Assembly (NCBI GenBank): GCA_964383465.1
Contig: CAYLGT010000009.1
Span: 1-34,743, forward strand
DNA length: 34,743 nt
Reading direction: 5' to 3'
Origin: CAYLGT01 sp964383465
Lineage (GTDB): Bacteria > Patescibacteriota > Saccharimonadia > Saccharimonadales > Saccharimonadaceae
Shown here: positions 14,448 to 21,534 of the stretch, piece by piece
Layout of the letters: each line of letters opens with the position of its first letter
How positions within the stretch are numbered: the first letter of the stretch is position 1
Position numbers and translations under genes: made by a program
The notes under the pieces: generated by a model
Database searches by the model: none
The model's input: only the letters and a program-made list of their open reading frames with translations
What the model was told of the DNA's origin: nothing

Positions 14448-14506
14448 GGTGTTTCTCGCCCGCGACTAGGTTAGGCTTTGTGACTGTGCCACTTCTTACT
14501 CCTCTC

Positions 14507-14534
14507 TAGCTGAGCCCCTGACGGGGCTCAGCTA
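14507..14534. terminator. Very stable hairpin after the PPDK-like operon
   Basis: Perfect 12-bp stem TAGCTGAGCCCC/GGGGCTCAGCTA with TGAC loop. It lies 34 nt after the stop of the gene at 14568-14906 (minus strand). No T run follows on either strand, so it may be a 3' end-protecting or Rho-linked structure rather than a classic terminator. Confidence 0.5.
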
Positions 14535-14567
14535 GCTTGTCGATCCCTCTGTTGTGGAGAGTTTTCC

Positions 14568-14906
14568 TCAGGCGCTTCGGTTGAGACGGACGTTGCCGCC
14601 ACCGAAAACACCCAAGACCCACTTCAGCCGACGAACGATGGTGTCCGCCTGGCTGCCGTATACGACGATCGAGAAGCGGTCCTGACGCCCATCGCCGGGC
14701 TGCTTCCAGCCGGTCTCACGGGTCAGGAACCGCGCCAAGACCATGCGACCCCACTTGTTGTAGGGCTCCACACGGATCCTGGTGTAGTCACCGAGACGGC
14801 GGAAGCCGACCCGGCCGACCCACGGCGCGACCAGCGGGACACGGTATGTACCGGTCCCTTCCGTCCCTGCCATGTAGAACTTGTTGTTCTTCTGAGCGAC
14901 GCTCAT
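14568..14906 (-). CDS. GC-rich small hypothetical protein
   Basis: Not recognised. 112 residues, basic (many Arg), predicted mostly beta: FYMAGTEGTGTYRVPLVAPWVGRVGFRRLGDYTRIRV can be read as several strands, followed by a C-terminal helix (QADTIVRRLKWVLGVF). No membrane segment or catalytic motif. The ATG at 14906 has a strong GGAGGAG site 5 nt upstream, part of which can pair with an upstream CTCC. It lies 33 nt after the phosphatase gene and is the last gene of the three-gene operon starting at 17728. The ribosome-site sequence before the ATG (GGAGGAGACATG) is identical to that of the orphan at 11102, which hints at a shared origin or regulation. Confidence 0.7.
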   Translation of the reverse strand: MSVAQKNNKFYMAGTEGTGTYRVPLVAPWVGRVGFRRLGDYTRIRVEPYNKWGRMVLARFLTRETGWKQPGDGRQDRFSIVVYGSQADTIVRRLKWVLGVFGGGNVRLNRSA

Positions 14907-14939
14907 GTCTCCTCCTCGGAGAATTCTCGCCCCGAAGGG

Positions 14940-15440
14940 CTATCGAAAAAGACTTGTTCGGTAGTACAGCGGGGCTTCCTGGCCCCGAAGGGCAAAGATC
15001 GCCTCTGCCTGTAGAACAGACTCGACGGCGCGCGGACAGTGACGTTCGCGTACCGCAGCGATCGGATCAGGGGTTTCCTGCTCGCTTTCGAGCAGCGCCA
15101 CAAGTGACGCCAGAAACGTTCCGGTCCGACCATGGCTTGCCATGCAAAACGGCATGAGCTCACTCCCGGCTCCAAGAAGCGGAATGATCTCGCCGCGCAG
15201 GAACTCCTCCCAAGTGTCAGGAACTCCGCCGAAGTCCGGCAGGATACTCCAGATGACATGGGATTCGTTGAGTCGCAACGTCGTACGAGCGAGTGGTACC
15301 AGCAGCCGGTTGGGGTACCTGGCGAAGTCAGACTCCGTCAGGTACATAGCCCCACTCGGGTACAGCTGGTACTCACCCACCCGAACCGCCACGTCACCCA
15401 TGTGTGAGCAACGCGGCGGTTTGGGAACAGCCATGTTCAT
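14940..15440 (-). CDS. Cys-based protein phosphatase (PTP/DSP superfamily)
   Basis: Probable phosphatase of about 166 residues. The signature loop is FCMASHGRTGTFLASL: a Cys (about residue 99) separated by five residues from Arg, followed by T-G, exactly the Cx5R(S/T)G form. LPDFGGVPD about 30 residues earlier corresponds to the WPD loop carrying the general acid, and HCPRAVESVLQAEAIFAL near the C-terminus resembles the Q-loop segment of tyrosine phosphatases. Target unknown: phosphoprotein, phospho-sugar or phospho-lipid are all possible. The stop TGA of the PPDK-like gene overlaps the ATG at 15440 (TGATG), so translation is coupled; the ATG at 15434 is an alternative start. The pairing suggests it acts on the PPDK-like protein or on its product. 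Confidence 0.8.
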   Translation of the reverse strand: MNMAVPKPPRCSHMGDVAVRVGEYQLYPSGAMYLTESDFARYPNRLLVPLARTTLRLNESHVIWSILPDFGGVPDTWEEFLRGEIIPLLGAGSELMPFCMASHGRTGTFLASLVALLESEQETPDPIAAVRERHCPRAVESVLQAEAIFALRGQEAPLYYRTSLFR

Positions 15441-17728
15441 CACCTAGCACCTTTCCACAGACCCGCGGCGATGCCACGGTGCCATGCGTCTTGGATCTCC
15501 TGCGCCAGCCTACTCGGAGGAACCCGAGTGGACAAGCTGAGGTAGAGCTCTTCGATGTCAGAAGTGCGCGCTTTCGCGTCGAGCATCCTGCGCAGCGAGG
15601 GCTCACTTGTCTCAATGTCGAACGACGACCGCTTGTTGAAGAAGACACCTCCGTTGTGACGGAGATCAAACACTCGATCAACAAACATAGAGAGCGAGAT
15701 GCCTCGCGAGACGTACAACTTGCCCGTCTCGGCGATCTGCGCCCACCTAGAGCCGCCAAACGCACTACCCCAGATAGGGAGACGGAACAGCTCTTCACAC
15801 AGTTCGAAGAACTGAGCGATTGCCGCCAAGTCTTCCTGATGAAGTCTGTTCAGGGCAGCCTGCTGGGCATCTTCACGCCCCTTCGACTGAAACTTGAGCG
15901 GCGAAGCCTCTCCCATAAGGGTTTCGAGCTTCTCCCTCAAGTCCTTGAAGCCATCACCGATCGGAGTATGTCTCGCTTCACCCGCCACCGCCACCAACAG
16001 GTAGGCGGCGAACAGGCCAGCGATCCGACGGTGCGTCTCGTCGCGAAGTCGAGTCATCTCACCGGCCAGAGGCGTCCCGATCGCTCGGGCAGCCATAGCA
16101 TCGGTCAGATAAAACTCGAACAGCATGGTGTTGGCGCTGTAGTTGTGGTTGTCCAGTTCGTCCAGCGAAACGACCGTTTCAACGGCCAGCTTCCATCTGG
16201 TGAACAGGTTGAGCTCCTTGCTCGGCGGTGCCGAGCTCAGCTCCAGCTCACCCCTCAGCAGCAACCCTCGCGTCCCGTCCACCGTCACAGAGGTCCCGGA
16301 CGGCAACAGGAACAGAGGATCCCCCATACCTACGACAGCCGGCAGCCGCATCGCGCGAGCCACCACTGCCGCATGGCAGGTGGTACCACCTTCGAACGTG
16401 ACGAACGCCTTCGAGCACATCATGCCGGGCAAGTCGTCGGGCGTGGTGGTCGGAACCACCAGCACGACGTCGAGTCCGTACTGCGCCATTGCGACCGCCT
16501 CCTCCGAAGAGCGGGCAATCACGCCAGTCGCAGCACCGGGTGAGGCCGCGAGGCCTTCTCCGAGCGGATACTCGTTGTGTGCGCTCAGCACCTCCTGTGT
16601 CAGCTCTGCCTGAAACAGTGCGTCCAGCGTCTCCGGCAACACTGCCTCGACGGCAGCTGCCTTGGTAACTTCCCCGGCCCACACTTTGTGAACACGGAAC
16701 GTCACGTCGGCACGCGGAGTACGCTTGGCACGGCGAACCTGAAGCAGGTAGAGCACGCCGTCCTCGACCGTGAACTCGACGTCGACGATGTCGGAAAAGT
16801 GCCGAGACAGCTGCGTCACATATGAACGCAACTCCTCATACACCGCCGGCATCATCTGCGCCAAGTGCGAGATCGGGTACGGAGTGTGGGTCCCTGCCAC
16901 CACGTCTTCGCCCTGAGCGAACGGCAAGTACTCACCAGACATCCCTGGACGACCGTCCATGTCGTGACTGAACACGACACCGGTCCCAGAGGCCTGGTTG
17001 AGGTTACCGAACACCATGGACTGAACGTTCACGGCAGTTCCCCACCACTCGGGGTGCTTGTGGGCGGCGCGGTAGAGCGAGGCACGCTCACTCCACCACG
17101 ATCGCCGCACAGCGTCGAGCGAGAGCATCAGCTGCTCACGCGGCGAGTAGTCAAGCGTGGTCTCGTCCCAGGTGCGCCAACGCTTCGTCAGTTCCTCGAG
17201 CCGGTCGACCGAAGTCGAACCGGACAAGTTCGTGAACAAAGCAGCCGGCGTGCCCAAAACGTTGCGACCAAACTGGACCAGGAACCGGTAGTAGACGTCG
17301 CTGGCGAATTCCTCGCCGTGACGTGCCACCAGTCCATCGAACACCTCAGGAGTCATGCCAACATTCAGGACTGTGTCCATCATGCCAGGCATGGAAGCCT
17401 GAGCGCCCGACCTCACAGAGACGAGAAGCGGTGAGTCAGGGTTACCAAACTGGTGACCCGACATCCGCTCAAGTCGTTGGAGGGCACGGTCCAGCTGTCC
17501 AGCGAAGCGCTGAGGCAACTGACCGTGCTCCTGATAGGCGCGTGCCACGGTGGTCGTCACCGTGAAACCAGCCGGAACCGGCAGCCCAAGGGCTACCATC
17601 TCCGCCAGGTTCGCACCCTTGCCGCCCCGCAGTTGAGCAGTGCGGGTCTCGGGCGCGCCCTCGTCGAACGAGAACACGACCTGACGACGCCCTGCCCTGG
17701 GGGCAGTAGAGTCCTTCACGGCGACCAT
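15440..17728 (-). CDS. PPDK-like phosphotransferase lacking the PEP/pyruvate barrel
   Basis: 762 residues. The N-terminal 340 residues match the ATP-grasp half of pyruvate phosphate dikinase: LRGGKGANLAEM near 33-44, SVRSGAQASMPGMMDTVLN near 104-122, MVFGNLNQASGTGVVFS near 238-254, EYLPFAQGEDVVAGTHTP, DVEFTVEDGVLYLLQVR. The swivelling phospho-His domain follows (about 385-500): GEGLAASPGAATG and GGTTCHAAVVARAMRLPAVVG with the acceptor His452. The C-terminal 255 residues should be the TIM barrel that binds PEP/pyruvate, but they are an unrelated, mainly helical sequence (for example RWAQIAETGKLYVSRGISL). Real PPDK is about 870-900 residues. So it can probably form phospho-His from ATP, but the acceptor is unknown. 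The ATG at 17728 follows AGGAGGTGACC; it is first in the operon and GC-rich. Confidence 0.85.
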   Translation of the reverse strand: MVAVKDSTAPRAGRRQVVFSFDEGAPETRTAQLRGGKGANLAEMVALGLPVPAGFTVTTTVARAYQEHGQLPQRFAGQLDRALQRLERMSGHQFGNPDSPLLVSVRSGAQASMPGMMDTVLNVGMTPEVFDGLVARHGEEFASDVYYRFLVQFGRNVLGTPAALFTNLSGSTSVDRLEELTKRWRTWDETTLDYSPREQLMLSLDAVRRSWWSERASLYRAAHKHPEWWGTAVNVQSMVFGNLNQASGTGVVFSHDMDGRPGMSGEYLPFAQGEDVVAGTHTPYPISHLAQMMPAVYEELRSYVTQLSRHFSDIVDVEFTVEDGVLYLLQVRRAKRTPRADVTFRVHKVWAGEVTKAAAVEAVLPETLDALFQAELTQEVLSAHNEYPLGEGLAASPGAATGVIARSSEEAVAMAQYGLDVVLVVPTTTPDDLPGMMCSKAFVTFEGGTTCHAAVVARAMRLPAVVGMGDPLFLLPSGTSVTVDGTRGLLLRGELELSSAPPSKELNLFTRWKLAVETVVSLDELDNHNYSANTMLFEFYLTDAMAARAIGTPLAGEMTRLRDETHRRIAGLFAAYLLVAVAGEARHTPIGDGFKDLREKLETLMGEASPLKFQSKGREDAQQAALNRLHQEDLAAIAQFFELCEELFRLPIWGSAFGGSRWAQIAETGKLYVSRGISLSMFVDRVFDLRHNGGVFFNKRSSFDIETSEPSLRRMLDAKARTSDIEELYLSLSTRVPPSRLAQEIQDAWHRGIAAGLWKGAR

Positions 17729-17869
17729 CGCGGTCACCTCCTATCTATCTGATTGCCGAATTTTCAAGGTGACGGAGAAATCCCTTGCTGGAGTCTCCTG
17801 GGACGGGCTCGAAGTTGCGAGCCAACCCCAGACAACTCAAACAGTAGCTCTGGCGCTTGGTGGCACCAT
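17729..17869 (-). promoter_or_regulatory. Structured leader of the PPDK-like operon
   Basis: About 140 nt between promoter and start codon. After a 10-codon frame at the 5' end, the RNA can fold into GTCT-GGG / CCC-AGGAGAC around a perfect GGCTCG/CGAGCC hairpin (plus-strand coordinates about 17784-17834). A free AGGAGGTGACC ribosome site precedes the ATG. The layout repeats that of the leader at 11103-11471: leaderless small frame, then hairpins, then a strong ribosome site. Confidence 0.5.
17837..17869 (-). CDS. Candidate leaderless leader peptide (10 codons)
   Basis: ATG lies 6 nt after the TAATAT box, so transcription probably starts at the start codon. The frame encodes MVPPSARATV and stops with TGA just before the leader hairpin. 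Its position relative to the promoter is identical to the candidate at 11424-11471, which is the main reason to list it; the peptide itself has no recognised feature. Confidence 0.3.
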   Translation of the reverse strand: MVPPSARATV

Positions 17870-17875
17870 GTGTAT

Positions 17876-17905
17876 ATATTAGCACAGTTTACATACTTTT
17901 GTCAA
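17876..17905 (-). promoter_or_regulatory. Sigma-70 promoter of the PPDK-like operon
   Basis: Minus strand TTGACA (17900-17905), 18 nt, TAATAT (17876-17881). It lies between the terminator of the upstream gene and the operon, so genes 17728 to 14568 form one transcription unit. Confidence 0.75.
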
Positions 17906-17925
17906 GTACACCTGAAAAGAAAGTT

Positions 17926-17954
17926 GGCCCCGTCACTGTAGTAGCGACGGGGCC
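17926..17954 (-). terminator. Intrinsic terminator after the 17979-18518 gene
   Basis: Perfect 9-bp stem GGCCCCGTC/GACGGGGCC with an 11-nt loop; on the minus strand followed by AACTTTCTTTT. It separates the single gene upstream from the PPDK-like operon promoter. Confidence 0.75.
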
Positions 17955-17978
17955 ATGGTAGATACCCTCTACCAGGGG

Positions 17979-18518
17979 TCAGGCAGCCCGCCGGCCACGC
18001 CACCAGTCTGGGGGCCGGGGGACAGCCGAGCCGGGCCGAACGATGTTCGAGTTCCAGAGGTACGCGTGGGTCTGCCAGAACCGCTGGCACTCCCGCACAC
18101 CCCCGTCGACGTCGCGCGCCGAGGCCTGCCACGGTAGTGGCGGCGTGTAGGTGCCCGGATAGGCCCTGACCAGTCGCGGACGGCTGGCGGTACCCTCAAG
18201 CTCCAGCGTGAAGTCCTGCGTAGTCACGTGACCGGCGTCGACGAAGGGTGACACCTGGGGGCGCTGGGCCTTGTGACCCTTATGGACACCCCAGATGATC
18301 CTGGCGCCGGGCGTTACCTCGACCACGATCGCTCGAAACTTCTCCCTCGAGAAGTGGCTCTCGGCGATGATGTAGTCCTTCCCTTGCCATGGCTCGATCT
18401 GGTCGAGACACGTCTGAACGACCCCAGCCAACTGCTGCCGCGGACGGAAAGGCGAAGGGATGTCGGCCGTGGGCGAAACAAGCACGCCAACGCCTCTGTA
18501 ACTCCATCCTCTGCTCAT
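17979..18518 (-). CDS. GC-rich hypothetical protein
   Basis: Not recognised. 179 residues from the ATG at 18518 with an AGGGAG site. The N-terminus (GWSYRGVGVLVSPTADI) and middle (KDYIIAESHFSREKFRAIVVEVTPGARIIWGV, QDFTLELEGTASRPRLVRAYPG) look like a soluble beta-rich fold; the C-terminus is Pro-, Trp- and Arg-rich (AVPRPPDWWRGRRAA). No signal peptide or membrane segment. Codon use is strongly GC-ending. It has its own promoter and terminator, like the other orphans of this stretch, and is divergent from the gene at 18678. Confidence 0.7.
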   Translation of the reverse strand: MSRGWSYRGVGVLVSPTADIPSPFRPRQQLAGVVQTCLDQIEPWQGKDYIIAESHFSREKFRAIVVEVTPGARIIWGVHKGHKAQRPQVSPFVDAGHVTTQDFTLELEGTASRPRLVRAYPGTYTPPLPWQASARDVDGGVRECQRFWQTHAYLWNSNIVRPGSAVPRPPDWWRGRRAA

Positions 18519-18562
18519 GTACTTCTCCCTTGCATCTAGAAGTCTGTGGGAAAACTTCGAGT

Positions 18563-18591
18563 ATCATATAACTTTTTAGTGTTTTTTACAA
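18563..18591 (-). promoter_or_regulatory. Sigma-70 promoter of the 17979-18518 gene
   Basis: Minus strand TTGTAA (18586-18591), 17 nt, TATGAT (18563-18568). The leader of about 38 nt contains an imperfect GAAGT/ACTTC hairpin before the ribosome site. Confidence 0.6.
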
Positions 18592-18677
18592 TACCTCTTC
18601 CCATCTGTAAAAATTTAGCGTATAAAGAAAACAGAGGCAGATCACTGCCGCCGTACCTTCTCACACCAGGAGACTGT

Positions 18678-19271
18678 GTGCCTTACCCTACTCGGGCAAA
18701 CCAAGTAGCACGCCGACTTGAACCCGGTCTGGAGTACCGGCTACGGAGTCAGCAAATCAAACCGGAAGAGGTGTTTTTTCCCGAAGACATCCAGGAACTA
18801 CGAAAGTTTGCCAGAGCGCGGATCGTCGAGACGTTCCACAGGGCATATGAGCACATGAGGGGCAAGGACCGAAGCACTGACAACTACATCGTCAACGTCG
18901 GTCGCCGGCCTTCCGAGCTCGCCAAACATATCGCGAGCAAGCTCAGGTATGACTTCATCGACGTCGATGAGCTCGGTGGGCATGTCGCCCAGTGGCCTCT
19001 GAAGATGAAACTGCTTCTCGTCGACAGCCTGCAGTACCACTTGATCTTGGATGAAATCAACGCCTTGATCAACGCGCCACAGCACGGGCTCTACTTTTTG
19101 GAGTCACATGGCTTGTGGCAGCTGGTGCAGTCGGTGATCGACGAACTGCCGCGCCCTCATGAAAGGACACCGAAAATCGACCGCCGTAACTACCACGGTC
19201 GACCGAGAAACCAGACTCAGAGTCGCGGAATCCCTGGCGGTGTCTCGACCAGCTGGTCTCCTGCGTGTTAA
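18678..19271 (+). CDS. Hypothetical protein
   Basis: Not recognised. The GTG at 18678 is taken as start because CAGGAG lies at the right distance and the upstream in-frame part is AT-rich intergenic sequence with a TATAAA box near 18620; this gives 197 residues. The protein is highly charged and mostly helical: DIQELRKFARARIVETFHRAYEHM, PSELAKHIASKLRYDFIDV, MKLLLVDSLQYHLILDEINAL. The tail of about 40 residues is basic and Gly/Ser/Arg-rich, like disordered nucleic-acid-binding tails. No catalytic motif. It stands alone and ends before two terminators. Confidence 0.7.
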   Translation: MPYPTRANQVARRLEPGLEYRLRSQQIKPEEVFFPEDIQELRKFARARIVETFHRAYEHMRGKDRSTDNYIVNVGRRPSELAKHIASKLRYDFIDVDELGGHVAQWPLKMKLLLVDSLQYHLILDEINALINAPQHGLYFLESHGLWQLVQSVIDELPRPHERTPKIDRRNYHGRPRNQTQSRGIPGGVSTSWSPAC

Positions 19272-19276
19272 CTCGT

Positions 19277-19308
19277 TCCCCCGGAGCAGCCACCACTGCT
19301 CCGGGGGA
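19277..19308 (+). terminator. Intrinsic terminator after the 18678-19271 gene
   Basis: Perfect 13-bp stem TCCCCCGGAGCAG/CTGCTCCGGGGGA starting 6 nt after the stop codon, followed by CTTTCCTTTTGTTT. Confidence 0.85.
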
Positions 19309-19324
19309 CTTTCCTTTTGTTTCA

Positions 19325-19354
19325 AAAAACACCTCCTAAATCAGAGGTGTTTTT
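19325..19354. terminator. Bidirectional terminator between the 18678 gene and mscL
   Basis: AAAAACACCTC/GAGGTGTTTTT with an 8-nt loop. A runs on one side and T runs on the other make it work on both strands, so it can end mscL on the minus strand and back up the terminator at 19277 on the plus strand. Confidence 0.85.
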
Positions 19355-19374
19355 CTTTAAAAACTGGTCGAAAA

Positions 19375-19707
19375 CTAGTCTTTTTTCTTGTCCATGCGGT
19401 CAAGTTTTGCGATGTGGACGATCTGGTAAACCACAAACGCAGTGGCCAGTAGTACGATGATCGAGCTCAGCGCCGCGCCCCAACCAAAGACAGCTTTACC
19501 GTTGCCGAGTTCAATTGTCCATTTGAGCTCACTCAGGTCGATACCCTGGGTAAGCAGTGCAACCAGGGGGTTGATAAACTGCTCGACAAGCACTTTGACG
19601 GTGTCACCGGCAGCAGCACCGATCGCCAGACCGACTGCCAGACCAACCACACCCTGTTCGCGCACGAACGTCAGAAATCCACCTGCATGTTTCGTAACTT
19701 TTGCCAT
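19375..19707 (-). CDS. mscL: Large-conductance mechanosensitive channel MscL
   Basis: Inner-membrane pentameric channel that opens on hypo-osmotic shock. 110 residues, slightly shorter than E. coli MscL (136). The first amphipathic helix and pore-lining TM1 are FLTFVREQGVVGLAVGLAIGAAAGDTVKVLVEQFINPLVALL, with the small-residue packing of the gate; a short periplasmic loop (LSELKWTIELGNGKAVFGWG) leads to TM2 (ALSSIIVLLATAFVVYQIV), ending in the charged C-terminus (DRMDKKKD). The start at 19707 has an AGAGGTAAAGGAG site. A TTGTTA/TATAAT promoter lies 33 nt upstream, overlapping the end of the intergenic region shared with argS. Confidence 0.96.
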   Translation of the reverse strand: MAKVTKHAGGFLTFVREQGVVGLAVGLAIGAAAGDTVKVLVEQFINPLVALLTQGIDLSELKWTIELGNGKAVFGWGAALSSIIVLLATAFVVYQIVHIAKLDRMDKKKD

Positions 19708-19739
19708 AGATATACTCCTTTACCTCTGTTATGCCCACA

Positions 19740-19767
19740 ATTATAACGAGTGTGAGGTAAATAACAA
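19740..19767 (-). promoter_or_regulatory. Promoter of mscL
   Basis: Minus strand TTGTTA (19762-19767), 16 nt, TATAAT (19740-19745). It is squeezed into the 62-bp gap after argS, so mscL does not depend on read-through from argS. Confidence 0.65.
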
Positions 19768-19769
19768 TA

Positions 19770-21431
19770 CTAGAGCTTCTCTGGTGCAGCGATACCAAGC
19801 AGACCGAGCCCATGACCAAGCGTGTCCCGGTACCGGCGGACAAGTTCGGTGCGGAGCCCTTCGCGAGGATCACCGACAACATGTGACTGCTCATAGAAAC
19901 GGTTAAACGCCTGGGCAAGTTCAAACAAGTAGGTACAGACATGGTGCGGCATGAGGTCGTTCACCGCCTGCGTAAGCACCTCTTGGTATTGAGACAGTTT
20001 ACGGGCGAGCAGTCGTTCGTATTCATCATAGTCGGCGATAGCACTATCTGGCTGGACGCTCACTTTTTCGAGAATCGAACATGCTCTGGCGTGGGCGTAC
20101 TGGAGATACGGGCCACTGTTGCCTTGCAGGCTCACCGATTCACTCGGGCTGTAGATGAGATCACCACCGATTCGCTGTTTCAAAAACGCATATTTGACCG
20201 CGCCGAGGCTGACGTTGCGGTTAGTACCGTTGCCAGCTGCTTCGTTGGCTGCCTCTGCTGCCTCAAGCACGTCGACAGCGCGCAGGAAATTACCTCGTCG
20301 AGAGCTCATCTTCACCCCGCCCTCGAGCTTGACCATGCCGTGAGTCAGATGCACTGCATCGCGTACTGCTTCGGGAGCAAACTGCTCGATGCTCTTCATG
20401 ACGACTTTCATGTATTCAACGATGTCATTGCCAGTGATGATGATGCTTTTTTGGTAGTGATAATCCTGCCACTTCTTGAGAGCCAACCCGACGTCTTTTG
20501 CTTCGTAGGTAGGCAGTCCTTCTCGGTTGATAAACACACGAGTATGGAGTCCGTGTTTTTCACCGTCGAAGATGATCGCGCCATCTGACTCTTCGTATAC
20601 ATCACCGACGTGCTCGCGAACGGTGGCGAGACCCAGCGGAGCCGTTTCGCTTTCCGGGTAGTACTTTTCAAACTTAGAGCCGATCGAGGCATAAAAACTG
20701 TCGAAGTAGTCATAGCTCCAATCACGCGTCGTCCAGTAGATACGTGCGAAATTCGATTCATGCTCGTTCTCCGTATGCAAAGCGTAAATTCGCTTGTTGT
20801 AGCTAACAATCTCTACCTGAGCAGACTCGTCACTCTCGTATGCGTCGTTGCCTTCTAAGTAGCGCGCCGCCATCCACTCCGAGCGAGCATCTGCGGCAAC
20901 TTCGGAAAGTTTGTCCGAGCTTTCACCTCCTAAGTGGCGAACAATTGCCCACATAGTCTTTGCTACATGCAGTCCAACGTCGCCTCCAAAGTTTACTCGG
21001 TGAACTGAAGCCCCGGCCGCCTCAAAGAGATTAGCGATCGCATCACCAACTACAGACGTATAAAGGTGCCCGGCGTGCAGCACCTTGAACGGATTTGGGT
21101 CTGAGTACTCAGCAACGACCGTCTGTCCAGCGTAGAGCTGCGGCATGGCGGCGCTCCACTCGCCCGCAAGCGCCTCGTCAGTCAGACGAATGTTTATAAA
21201 ACCAGGGCCGGCGATGTCGACGCTTGCAACACCGTCAGTTTTTTGTAGTGCTTCGGCAACTTTTTCGGCCACTTCACGTGGGTTTACACCAACTCGACCC
21301 GCAACTTGCATAGCAACGTTGGTGGCAAAGTCACCAAACTGAGCTTCAGGGCGAGTAAACTCCGGAGTAGTGTCGACGGCATACAGTTCTCGAACTACAT
21401 AGGCGACGAGGTGGGTAAGCTTTTCTTTCAT
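19770..21431 (-). CDS. argS: Arginyl-tRNA synthetase
   Basis: Class I synthetase charging tRNA-Arg; 553 residues from the ATG at 21431. The N-terminal Add-1 domain is followed by the HIGH-type motif SDPNPFKVLHAGHLYTS, the KMSKS-type motif GGVKMSSRRGNFL, and the helical anticodon-binding domain that ends RYRDTLGHGLGLLGIAAPEKL. The longer frame upstream (to 21479) crosses a TATACT box 8 nt before the chosen ATG and is rejected. No ribosome site precedes that ATG, so the mRNA is probably leaderless; the -10 is extended (TGt before TATACT). It is divergent from the hypothetical gene at 21535. Confidence 0.97.
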   Translation of the reverse strand: MKEKLTHLVAYVVRELYAVDTTPEFTRPEAQFGDFATNVAMQVAGRVGVNPREVAEKVAEALQKTDGVASVDIAGPGFINIRLTDEALAGEWSAAMPQLYAGQTVVAEYSDPNPFKVLHAGHLYTSVVGDAIANLFEAAGASVHRVNFGGDVGLHVAKTMWAIVRHLGGESSDKLSEVAADARSEWMAARYLEGNDAYESDESAQVEIVSYNKRIYALHTENEHESNFARIYWTTRDWSYDYFDSFYASIGSKFEKYYPESETAPLGLATVREHVGDVYEESDGAIIFDGEKHGLHTRVFINREGLPTYEAKDVGLALKKWQDYHYQKSIIITGNDIVEYMKVVMKSIEQFAPEAVRDAVHLTHGMVKLEGGVKMSSRRGNFLRAVDVLEAAEAANEAAGNGTNRNVSLGAVKYAFLKQRIGGDLIYSPSESVSLQGNSGPYLQYAHARACSILEKVSVQPDSAIADYDEYERLLARKLSQYQEVLTQAVNDLMPHHVCTYLFELAQAFNRFYEQSHVVGDPREGLRTELVRRYRDTLGHGLGLLGIAAPEKL

Positions 21432-21439
21432 CTTCTCGA

Positions 21440-21445
21440 AGTATA
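21440..21445 (-). promoter_or_regulatory. Extended -10 box of argS
   Basis: TATACT preceded by TGt on the minus strand, 8 nt before the argS ATG, overlapping a TTACCTCTGTTA motif. Confidence 0.5.
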
Positions 21446-21478
21446 ACAGAGGTAACATACGGTGACTAGTGATGTACA

Positions 21479-21507
21479 TTGACCCCTGTTTATTTATAGT
21501 TTATAAT
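21479..21507 (+). promoter_or_regulatory. Sigma-70 promoter of the 21535 gene
   Basis: TTGACC (21479-21484), 17 nt, TATAAT (21502-21507). A leader of about 20 nt with CGGAG precedes the ATG at 21535. Confidence 0.8.
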
Positions 21508-21534
21508 TTCCTTAATTTACGAAACGGAGTTACT

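Noticed and set aside
13742..14500. RNase P RNA, tmRNA, SRP RNA or 6S RNA
   Set aside because: None of their conserved core sequences could be found by eye on either strand.
15404..16543. 379-codon plus-strand open frame
   Set aside because: It is antisense to the PPDK-like gene; its sequence is low-complexity Arg/Gln/His-rich with no motif, and the minus-strand reading has clear domain motifs.
18546..18677. Upstream extension of the 18678 gene
   Set aside because: AT-rich promoter-like sequence; the GTG at 18678 has a well-placed CAGGAG site.
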